Origin: a virus
Strand: one strand, 5' to 3'
DNA: 42,747 bases
Virus record (IMG/VR): IMGVR_UViG_3300045739_000144
Location: 1 to 42,747 of that record
This document shows, one piece after another, positions 21,903-27,249 of this stretch. Position 1 is the stretch's first letter, and every line of letters starts with the position of its first letter. The position numbers were made by a program, and so were the translations under genes. Under the pieces are notes generated by a model that worked only from the letters and a program-made list of their open reading frames with translations, did not search any database and had not been told where the DNA came from.

Positions 21903-22256
21903 GTGGCCGCGAAGAAGAAGGCGACGAAGAAGACGAAGACCGCACCGAAGACGAGGAAGCCGAAGCGGCGCACGAAGGCAGAGAAGGCGGCTGTGCTGAA
22001 GCGCATCGCCAAGCTGCGCTCCGAGGGCCGCACCGTGCCGGAGGCGTGCAAGGAGGTCGGCTTGGCCGTCGGCACCTACGGCAACTGGGCGTCGGCAGCC
22101 AAGCGTGGCTTGGACTACATCGGCCAACGCAAGCCGCCGAAGGCCCCGAAGCCCGCGCGCGAGTCGAGCGAGCTTCTCGCCAAGCTCATGGTCGCGCTCA
22201 TCCGCGAAGCGCCGACCTCCATGCTCCTCGCCGAGGTCGAGCGCCGCGCGAAGTGA
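21903..22256 (+). CDS. HTH protein with histone-H1-like tail
   Basis: The 117 aa protein starts with GTG at 21903 behind GGAAGGAGC (MAAKKKATKKTKTAPKTRKP). Residues 1-27 are an Ala/Lys/Pro/Thr tail of histone H1 type. Residues 30-65 (AVLKRIAKLRSEGRTVPEAC; KEVGLAVGTYGNWASAAKRG) form a helix-turn-helix like those of recombinase or transposase DNA-binding domains. The rest is helical (SSELLAKLMVALIREAPTSM). Lying between the tRNA and the repeat cluster upstream of the integrase, it may be an accessory factor of integration or a nucleoid-type regulator. Neither is proven. Confidence 0.55.
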   Translation: MAAKKKATKKTKTAPKTRKPKRRTKAEKAAVLKRIAKLRSEGRTVPEACKEVGLAVGTYGNWASAAKRGLDYIGQRKPPKAPKPARESSELLAKLMVALIREAPTSMLLAEVERRAK

Positions 22257-22258
22257 GC

Positions 22259-22306
22259 CGTGCCTGCACGATCGTGCCTGCATTCGTGCCTGCATCTCGT
22301 GCCTCC
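22259..22306 (+). repeat. CGTGCCTGCA direct repeats, cluster 1
   Basis: CGTGCCTGCA occurs at 22259, 22273 and 22285, with a partial copy CGTGCCTCC at 22298, spaced 12-14 bases. Such short direct repeats beside an integrase gene are typical of arm-type integrase or excisionase binding sites; iterons are the alternative. Confidence 0.65.
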
Positions 22307-22455
22307 AACGGACACGCTAGGACACCTCGGCTCGACGGCTGGAGGCCGGTTTGACGGGGGCAGACCCCGCCAGACGCTGCGATCCGCGAGATGGCATTGC
22401 GAGGATCCGCGCTCCCTGGCCCCAACGAATGGCCCTCTCCAGCCTTTTCGGTTTT

Positions 22456-22478
22456 CGTGCCTGCACGCCGTGCCTTCA
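22456..22478 (+). repeat. CGTGCCTGCA direct repeats, cluster 2
   Basis: A further exact copy lies at 22456 and a variant (CGTGCCTTCA) at 22469, 13 bases on. Together with cluster 1 this gives six sites flanking a 150-bp spacer immediately upstream of the integrase gene. Confidence 0.6.
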
Positions 22479-22479
22479 T

Positions 22480-22510
22480 CCTACACTTGTGGGTGCCCCC
22501 GACGGGGGCA
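22480..22510 (+). promoter_or_regulatory. promoter-like motif and hairpin upstream of integrase
   Basis: The sequence has TACACT (TANNNT) at 22482, then TTGTGGG, then a perfect palindrome TGCCCCC-GAC-GGGGGCA (22494-22510). Initiation about seven bases after the hexamer would put the hairpin at the 5' end of the integrase mRNA. AGGAG lies six bases before the integrase ATG. Confidence 0.45.
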
Positions 22511-22543
22511 GGGGACACCGAGACTCAACGAACAGGAGAAGCC

Positions 22544-23875
22544 ATGAAGATCCTGCGACACAAGGTCAGCCCCGCGGGCACCCGCGAGGACAAGAGCGAG
22601 ACGAAGCGCCTCTCCCGTGAGGAGGGGCGCGCTCGTCGCAAGAACGTCGAGACGTTCCGCGCGAACATCCGCGTCTACACCGACGAGGGCGTGAAGAGCA
22701 CCAAGGTCACCGTGAAGCTCGACAACGGTCGTCCGCTGGTCGTCGAGCGCAACCGCCAGGGCAAGATCACGAACCAGCGCGAGGCCGATGTCCTCGGCGA
22801 GCACGCGGCGCAGGCCTACATCGCTTCGCTGGAGCGCAAGGCGTTGGAGGAGAAGCTCGACGAGGTCAGCGACTACGAGGCGCGCTGGCACGCTTCCCTG
22901 GACGAGCGGTGCGAGCAGCGCCTGCCCAACGGGCGACGCGCCTTCGCGCTCAAGACGGCGCGCGACTACAAGCGGCACCTCTCCAGTAGCTTCCTGAACT
23001 CGACACGCGCCAAGGACGGCAAGCGGTGGCGCGACATCTCCCCGCTCGACTGGACGGTGGTGGACTTCCACCGCTGGTTCAAGGACGAGATCAAGGCGCG
23101 CGGCGTCGGCTTCTCGTGGGCGAACCAGTTGCAGTTCATCGTCGGCACGTTCTGCAAGTTCCTGCGCAAGCAGGGCGTCGCGGTGCCCGTGCTCAACGAG
23201 GAGCGTCACCCGGTGACCGAGGACGACGCCAAGGTCTTCGTCCCCGCCAAGGTCGAGAAGCGCGTCACGTGGTACTCGCCCGACGAGTGCCAGAAGATCC
23301 TGAAGTGCGCCCGCACGTGGAAGAACCGCTACGGCTACTTCGCGGGGATGTACCTGCCCGTCGCCATCGCGATCTACCTGGGCCTGCGCATCAACGAGAT
23401 CTTCTGGCTGCGCTGGGACTACTTCGACCTCAAGAAGAAGGTGCTGCACCTCGACCCGGCGATCGTGAAGTGCGAGGACGCCGAGACGCCGTACCTCGAT
23501 CTGCCCGACGACCTGATCGTCGCGCTCAAGAGCGTGCCCGCTGCGGTGCGTGACGCGCGCGACGAGAAGGGGCACGGCTCCTGGGTCATCTGGCCCGAGT
23601 CGCCGCGCAACGAGGGCAAGGACTTCAACAGCCGCGACGACGTTCTGAAGGACATCGTCACGGCGGCGAAGTGCTCGCGCGAAGAGGGCGACGGCTGGCA
23701 CCGCTTCCGCCGCAGCGTCGCGACGAACCTGCTCGCCGCGGGCATCGAGGAGGGCGATGTGAAGAGCATCACGCGCCACACCTCGAAGGCCTTCGACCGC
23801 TACAAGGGTGCCGCCGCCAAGGCCGCGCAGCGCAAGCGTGCGGTGAAGGGCATCAACGCCGTCTACGGCAGCTAG
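22544..23875 (+). CDS. int: tyrosine recombinase (integrase)
   Basis: The 443 aa protein starts MKILRHKVSPAGTREDKSET, after a clear AGGAG. The N-terminal 100 residues are basic and likely bind arm-type DNA sites. Residues 110-230 are the core-binding SAM-like domain (TARDYKRHLSSSFLNSTRAK; WANQLQFIVGTFCKFLRKQG). The catalytic domain has Arg at LGLRINEI (R282), the HxxR box WHRFRRS (H386, R389), the third-box His in ITRHTSK (H412) and the nucleophile FDRYKG (Y420). It integrates the phage into the host chromosome and, with an excisionase, removes it. The Xis-like gene lies divergently upstream. Direct repeats just upstream would be its arm sites. A start at 22391 is possible but lacks the ribosome binding site. 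Confidence 0.95.
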   Translation: MKILRHKVSPAGTREDKSETKRLSREEGRARRKNVETFRANIRVYTDEGVKSTKVTVKLDNGRPLVVERNRQGKITNQREADVLGEHAAQAYIASLERKALEEKLDEVSDYEARWHASLDERCEQRLPNGRRAFALKTARDYKRHLSSSFLNSTRAKDGKRWRDISPLDWTVVDFHRWFKDEIKARGVGFSWANQLQFIVGTFCKFLRKQGVAVPVLNEERHPVTEDDAKVFVPAKVEKRVTWYSPDECQKILKCARTWKNRYGYFAGMYLPVAIAIYLGLRINEIFWLRWDYFDLKKKVLHLDPAIVKCEDAETPYLDLPDDLIVALKSVPAAVRDARDEKGHGSWVIWPESPRNEGKDFNSRDDVLKDIVTAAKCSREEGDGWHRFRRSVATNLLAAGIEEGDVKSITRHTSKAFDRYKGAAAKAAQRKRAVKGINAVYGS

Positions 23876-23882
23876 GAACGAA

Positions 23883-24128
23883 GTGAGCACGAAGGAGATC
23901 ACGTACTGCCCCTGGGGCGTCGAGCGCGGCGGCGCTCGTCGTCCCTGGGGCCTCGGCACCAGCCTCCACGGGAGCTACCGTGAAGCTCTCGCCTGGGCCG
24001 ACGACCTCAACGCGCAGGCCAAGGAGGAAGGCCTCGCGATCCGCTTCATCGTGGCGCGTGCACCGAAGGTGCCGCCGTCGCGGTACTCAAGCTCGAACAC
24101 CAACAACCATGGGGGACACCATGTCTAG
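23883..24128 (+). CDS. hypothetical small protein downstream of integrase
   Basis: The 81 aa protein starts with GTG at 23883 (MSTKEITYCPWGVERGGARR), seven bases after the integrase stop, behind AGGAACGAA. It contains a compact segment GSYREALAWADDLNAQAKEE, LAIRFIVARAPKVPPSRYSS and a His-rich end (NTNNHGGHHV). The function is unknown. Being cotranscribed with the integrase, it could be lysogeny-associated. Confidence 0.5.
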   Translation: MSTKEITYCPWGVERGGARRPWGLGTSLHGSYREALAWADDLNAQAKEEGLAIRFIVARAPKVPPSRYSSSNTNNHGGHHV

Positions 24129-24591
24129 GAATCCTGTCATCAACAAGGTCAGCGTCGAGGCGGGCTGCGCGGGCGGCCTCGACCGCAAGGCAGCCGTGAC
24201 GCTCTACGTGACCGGCTACGCCGACACCGTGCACGAACTGGTCACCACCCTCCTGAACGAGGACCGCGCGAACCTGGGGGCGTTCGTGGCCTCTGGCGAC
24301 CGTGCCTGGGTGCGCGTCCAGGGCCGGGATCCCCGGCGCAGCGAGGAGCCGTGCCCCGAGTGCGGCACGCACACCTACAGCACCTGGGGAGCGGTGCCGA
24401 CGCCCGAGGGCACCTTCGACCGCATGGTCTGCGGCACGTGCGAACACGCGGAGGACGAGCCCCGCATCTCGCCGTGCCCCGGCTGCGGCGGGCGCGGGCC
24501 GTTCGTCTTCCTGGGTCGCCTGGGCAACCTCAACCACGTGCGCTGCAAGGCGTGCGGCATCGACTCGCACTTCGAGGTCAAGGAGGACTGA
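24121..24591 (+). CDS. hypothetical protein with zinc ribbons
   Basis: The 156 aa protein starts MSRNPVINKVSVEAGCAGGL behind GGGGGA. The N-terminal half is a beta/helix domain. The C-terminal half has four CxxC knuckles (CPEC, CGTC, CPGC, CKAC), forming two zinc ribbons. These may bind DNA, RNA or protein. The family is not recognised. It overlaps the previous gene by eight bases and is coupled to the next one (TGATG). Confidence 0.5.
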   Translation: MSRNPVINKVSVEAGCAGGLDRKAAVTLYVTGYADTVHELVTTLLNEDRANLGAFVASGDRAWVRVQGRDPRRSEEPCPECGTHTYSTWGAVPTPEGTFDRMVCGTCEHAEDEPRISPCPGCGGRGPFVFLGRLGNLNHVRCKACGIDSHFEVKED

Positions 24592-24992
24592 TGAGCTTCC
24601 GCGACTTCAACGCCACGAACGAGCCGCTCACGTGCCTGTGGTGCGGCTCGCACTTCCACGTGACGCAGCCGACGCGCAGCGTCCGCGTCTACTCGCCCGA
24701 GATGCCGTCGCTCTGTGACGCGCGCACGGGCCCGGCGAGCTTCTGCAAGTCCTCGACGTTCAAGCGTGGTGGGCAGAGGCCGGGCGCTCCCGAGGGCGTG
24801 CCCGACGCATGGATCTGCGTCGAGTGCGGTCGCGCGCGCTCGCCGCAGTTCCGCTCGGAAGAGGTCGCCGACGGCGAGCCGAAGGCTCGGGGCTACCTCG
24901 GCTCGGAGCACTTCTGCACGCTGCGCTGCGGCTACCTGTTCGGCGAGCAGTTCGCCCGCATGGGGCGCCGCCTCGAACCTCGCGACGACTGA
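24591..24992 (+). CDS. hypothetical cysteine-rich protein
   Basis: The 133 aa protein starts MSFRDFNATNEPLTCLWCGS. Metal-binding knuckles are CLWC (residue 15), CVEC (about 78) and CTLRC (about 110), with single Cys in MPSLCDARTGPASFCKSS, suggesting one or two zinc sites including one of HNH/treble-clef appearance. No catalytic signature is certain. It ends the plus-strand integrase operon. A hairpin follows within five bases and an intrinsic terminator 34 bases later. Confidence 0.5.
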   Translation: MSFRDFNATNEPLTCLWCGSHFHVTQPTRSVRVYSPEMPSLCDARTGPASFCKSSTFKRGGQRPGAPEGVPDAWICVECGRARSPQFRSEEVADGEPKARGYLGSEHFCTLRCGYLFGEQFARMGRRLEPRDD

Positions 24993-24996
24993 ACCT

Positions 24997-25016
24997 GCAC
25001 CCGCTGGGTGTGTACC
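24997..25016. promoter_or_regulatory. palindrome variant after last gene of integrase operon
   Basis: GCACCC-GCTGGGTG-TGTACC resembles the palindrome plus GGTACAC arrangement seen after the portal and 82-aa genes. It stands just behind the stop codon at 24992, here together with a true terminator. Confidence 0.4.
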
Positions 25017-25025
25017 TCGGCTCCT

Positions 25026-25060
25026 GAACCCCCGTCGCTAGTCGGCGGGGGTTTCTTTGT
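25026..25060. terminator. bidirectional rho-independent terminator
   Basis: AACCCCCG and CGGGGGTT form an 8-bp GC-rich stem with an 11-base loop. It is followed on the plus strand by TCTTTG. It terminates the integrase operon and overlaps the 3' end of the convergent small gene at 25038, so it can serve both directions. This is the clearest intrinsic terminator in the window. Confidence 0.8.
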
Positions 25061-25286
25061 GCCCTTTCGGCTCCGTCGTCCACGTGAGCACGTGGCACCA
25101 CAACGTGCCGTCGCGTTCGATCTTGGTGGACTTCCAACGTCCGCTGCCGGGGTCGAGCTTCGAGGCCCTGAGCTTGGCGTAGATCACTTGCTGCGCGTCG
25201 CGCCAGTCAGCTTCCCCGGCGAACATCTCGCTCACGTAGTAGAAGCCGTTGGCCGCCGGGCTGACCTTGTCAAAGACCTCGTTCAT
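25038..25286 (-). CDS. hypothetical small protein
   Basis: The 82 aa protein starts MNEVFDKVSPAANGFYYVSE and is rich in Trp and Lys (WRDAQQVIYAKLRASKLDPG; RWKSTKIERDGTLWCHVLTW). The pattern FYYVSEMFAGEADWRDAQQVI suggests a small alpha/beta fold without known motifs. Its stop codon lies inside the terminator. It is translated with the upstream gene, whose end overlaps its start by 17 bases. Confidence 0.45.
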   Translation of the reverse strand: MNEVFDKVSPAANGFYYVSEMFAGEADWRDAQQVIYAKLRASKLDPGSGRWKSTKIERDGTLWCHVLTWTTEPKGHKETPAD

Positions 25287-25530
25287 GGCTCCCCCCGAAG
25301 ACCAGCCGCAGGATGTGCTCGGCCTCGGCGTCGCTGGCCTGACCGCAGTCGTCTTCCCAGTCGAAGACGCTCGCGAAGCCGTTGATGCGCAGGGCCCGGT
25401 CCACCATCTCCAGCCATGCGATGTAGCTCGCGATGCGCCAGGGCGGGGCCCGGTTCGTCAGCGCGCACGAGGGTGCGCCAGGGAGCGCCACGGTGCGCTC
25501 GCGCGCGCAGGGGTCGTCGGCGATGCTCAC
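25270..25530 (-). CDS. hypothetical small protein, leaderless start
   Basis: The 86 aa protein starts with GTG at 25530 (MSIADDPCARERTVALPGAP). It has a helix with WRIASYIAWLEMVDRALRIN and an acidic segment FDWEDDCGQASDAEAEHILR. No domain is recognised. The start lies seven bases after TACGCT, with no ribosome binding site. The surrounding sequence contains a 16-bp palindrome that includes the start codon, which may act as an operator. Confidence 0.45.
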   Translation of the reverse strand: MSIADDPCARERTVALPGAPSCALTNRAPPWRIASYIAWLEMVDRALRINGFASVFDWEDDCGQASDAEAEHILRLVFGGSHERGL

Positions 25531-25565
25531 AAGTGTGAGCGTACCCCGGCGCACCCCCGGGGTGC
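25525..25565 (-). promoter_or_regulatory. operator-like palindrome and promoter motif
   Basis: GCTCACA-AG-TGTGAGC (25525-25540) is a palindrome with perfect 7-base arms covering the GTG start. TACGCT (TANNNT) ends seven bases upstream of that GTG. Farther upstream is the palindrome GCACCCCGGGGGTGC (minus strand, 25551-25565). A protein bound at the first palindrome would block both initiation and translation. Confidence 0.45.
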
Positions 25566-25670
25566 ACGCCCCAGGAGCGCCCTGGCTGCGTCGGCCCCCA
25601 CGAGGGGTCGGGTGGCCGCCCCGCCACCACGGGCGCAGCACAGGGCGATCTGGGGCCTCTCACGGGCCTC

Positions 25671-25877
25671 CTAGCCGCCCCCGCCCACGGTGGTGGCGTT
25701 GGCCGGGGTGCGGCTGCCGCCCACCGGCAGGGCCTCGTCCTGCCCGGCGCAGGGCCCGGCCTTCCAGCGGACGTTGGTGCCGCTGTTGGCCGAGTCGTCC
25801 CAGGTGAAGCTGCAGGCCGCCACGAGCAGGGCCAGGGCGCAGAGCAGGAGCGCGAACATCAGGTGCGAGGCGCGCAC
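25671..25877 (-). CDS. small secreted lipoprotein
   Basis: The 68 aa protein starts with GTG at 25877 (MRASHLMFALLLCALALLVA) and has a typical lipoprotein signal with lipobox LVAAC-S (Cys near residue 22). The mature part is about 46 residues (SFTWDDSANSGTNVRWKAGP; CAGQDEALPVGGSRTPANAT) with one further Cys. Such small lipoproteins in phages act as outer spanins or as superinfection-exclusion factors. Which applies is unknown. It overlaps the upstream lipoprotein gene by one base. Confidence 0.6.
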   Translation of the reverse strand: MRASHLMFALLLCALALLVAACSFTWDDSANSGTNVRWKAGPCAGQDEALPVGGSRTPANATTVGGGG

Positions 25878-26623
25878 TAGCCACCTCCGTCGCTCGGCGG
25901 GATCGGGGAGCTACCTGCCCCCGCGGGCGGGGGGAACTCAGCCTTCTCCGCAGAGGGCTTCTCGAAGGGCTGCAAACCAGTCGCAGTCCGAGCGGCTGCC
26001 TCGCTGACCTTGCCGATCGTCTCGGCATCGGCCCGCCCGTCGGTGCTCGAACTCGACACCCCGAACTGGTTCACCACGGCGTTGTCGAAGCGGTTGTGCG
26101 TCACGTGCGAGACGTTGCTCGCCGACTGGGCTGCGCTCAGGGCTTCCTGCGCCCGCGCCAGCCCGGCGCTGATCGTGTCGATCCGATCCGGCGGCGTGCT
26201 GAGATCCGTCAGCGCAAGCTGCAGCATCGCCCGGTAGGCCGCCACCGTCTTGGCGGCTTCGAGCACGTTCAGGTTCGTGCCCCCGCCGCCCGCGTGCGAC
26301 AGAGCTTCCGTCGGAAGCACCACGCCCAGGTTCTGCGAGCCGCCCGAGGCCACGTGCCGCTGCTCGTGCGAACTGTCCTCCAGCGTCGCCGCCCCCGCCC
26401 CCCGGCTGTTCACCACGTTGGGCGACAGGCGGGCAAGGTCGCGAGCGTAGGGCGCGTTGTCCGATCGCTGGCCCCCCGCCGCAGCGGCGGCTGCGTTCGA
26501 GGAACCCGGCGTAGGGTTTGCGATCGTGGCCTCGGCTTCGGCGCATTCGTCGCAACCGGAGCCGGGTCCGCTGGTGCACGCGGCCACGAGGCACGCGAAC
26601 AGGACGAGAACGGGGTAGCGCAT
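25877..26623 (-). CDS. larger lipoprotein with Ala-rich ectodomain
   Basis: The 248 aa protein starts MRYPVLVLFACLVAACTSGP at ATG 26623, with GGAGG six bases upstream. The signal peptide ends in a lipobox LVAAC with the modifiable Cys at residue 16. The mature part holds two more Cys (GSGCDECAEA), a low-complexity Ala/Gly segment, a helix around NVLEAAKTVAAYRAMLQLAL and DTISAGLARAQEALSAAQSA, and a Pro/Gly/Ser-rich end. It may be exposed in the periplasm or on the cell surface. I do not recognise the domain. Its frame pairs with the small lipoprotein, suggesting a two-component envelope function such as spanin-like lysis or exclusion. Confidence 0.6.
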   Translation of the reverse strand: MRYPVLVLFACLVAACTSGPGSGCDECAEAEATIANPTPGSSNAAAAAAGGQRSDNAPYARDLARLSPNVVNSRGAGAATLEDSSHEQRHVASGGSQNLGVVLPTEALSHAGGGGTNLNVLEAAKTVAAYRAMLQLALTDLSTPPDRIDTISAGLARAQEALSAAQSASNVSHVTHNRFDNAVVNQFGVSSSSTDGRADAETIGKVSEAAARTATGLQPFEKPSAEKAEFPPPAGAGSSPIPPSDGGG

Positions 26624-26684
26624 GGATCCTCCAGTCCCGCGACGGCAGGGGGGCGGGAGCATCACCGTCACCCCCGCCGCGCGG

Positions 26685-26748
26685 ACCCGCATTCTAGCCC
26701 GCCCACACTTGCGCTAGCCGAGGCCTCGTGCAACCTTGGGTTGCATGA
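26685..26748 (-). promoter_or_regulatory. long hairpin and promoter-like motif upstream of lipoprotein operon
   Basis: On the minus strand, CCTCATGCAACC-CAA-GGTTGCACGAGG (26722-26748) forms a 12-bp stem with one G-T pair. CAAGTGTGG follows at 26704-26712 and TAGAAT at 26692-26697. The hairpin is the longest version of the palindrome family found elsewhere. It also separates the lipoprotein operon from the RNA gene region. Confidence 0.5.
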
Positions 26749-26997
26749 GGCTGCATCGACTCGGAAGCGTTCCCGGCGGGTGCCGGGCTGGCGGGCATTA
26801 CCCCCCGGATCAGGATGCTGCCCTCGCTCTGGATACGCCGTCGCTGACTCCGAGTGCTCCGGGTTGTGGGTTGCCCTCGCCCGTCGCAGCACGTGCCGAA
26901 GCACTCCCTCGTGGGGTGAATGTTTCTCCGAAGTACGGGCACGGGCCCGTCGTCGGCAAGTACCGAGGAGAGCGACCGGATGAAACGGCACCGAACC
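26749..26997. other. unexplained non-coding region upstream of SRP-like RNA
   Basis: These 249 bp contain no frame of natural composition. GCTCCGAGTGC-like sequence is repeated at 26847 and 27010, and ACGGGCCCGT at 26941 is a 10-bp palindrome. The 7-mer GGAAGCG at 26763 is the exact complement of the acceptor strand at 27236-27242, which may be chance. The region may hold the promoter or a 5' domain of the RNA that follows. Confidence 0.35.
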
Positions 26998-27096
26998 GTG
27001 CGGTGTCGGCTCCGAGTGCGCGAGCGTGTGAACCGGGTCAGGTCGGAGACGAAGCAGCCCTAAGCACGCACGCCGCTGCGGAGCGCAGTACCGCAC
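26998..27096 (+). ncRNA. SRP RNA (4.5S-like) encoded by phage
   Basis: The apical region (27035-27060) carries the conserved SRP RNA domain IV: GGGTCAGG, then TCG-GAGA-CGA (GNRA tetraloop), then AGCAGCCC. This matches the E. coli pattern GGTCAGG-TCC-GGAA-GGA-AGCAGCC, with a compensating base change in the closing stem. GTGTGAACC before it and TAAGCAC after it also match the conserved flanking loop. Further helices extend the hairpin: CTCCG (27010-27014) with CGGAG (27079-27083), and GTGCGGT (26998-27004) with ACCGCAC (27090-27096). The total of about 100 nt fits a bacterial 4.5S-type RNA, which binds Ffh and targets nascent membrane proteins. The exact ends are uncertain. Confidence 0.85.
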
Positions 27097-27213
27097 GCCA
27101 CGTATCGCAACGCCCGGAACCTCACCACGGGAACCCGAGACGCGCACGGGCCCAGGCATTGGAGCGGATCCCTAGCCAGCACGGTAAGACCACGAAAGAG
27201 CGAGTGCACCAAG

Positions 27214-27246
27214 CGTCGGCGGGTTCGAGTCCCGTCGCTTCCGCCA
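27214..27246 (+). other. tRNA-Asp-like 3' end fragment; candidate attP core
   Basis: GCGGG-TTCGAGT-CCCGT forms a T arm. CGCTTCC with G and CCA forms a 3' acceptor end. The match is best to tRNA-Asp 3' ends. I find no D arm or anticodon arm in the 100 bases upstream, so this is a fragment rather than a gene. Tyrosine integrases often use such tRNA 3' ends as the common core of attP and attB. The fragment abuts the stop codon of the giant gene. Its distance of 3.3 kb from the integrase is larger than usual. Confidence 0.55.
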
Positions 27247-27249
27247 CCT

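Noticed and set aside
21676-21945. Minus-strand open frame containing GGAKGTRTPDPVAASH
   Set aside because: This is the antisense of the tRNA-Ala and its flank, a familiar false protein in databases. It is not a gene.
26763-27246. Possible tmRNA or intron-containing tRNA closed by GGAAGCG (26763) and CGCTTCC (27236)
   Set aside because: The seven-base complementarity is exact, but tmRNA landmarks (conserved 5' GGATTCGAC-like segment, tag reading frame, P2 helix) and group I intron core motifs were not found. The complement can occur by chance in about 480 bases.
27161-27246. A tRNA-Ser-like or tRNA-Asp-like gene starting at GGAGCGG (27161)
   Set aside because: The acceptor would have mismatches at two positions and no D arm or anticodon arm can be drawn, so only the 3' fragment is reported.
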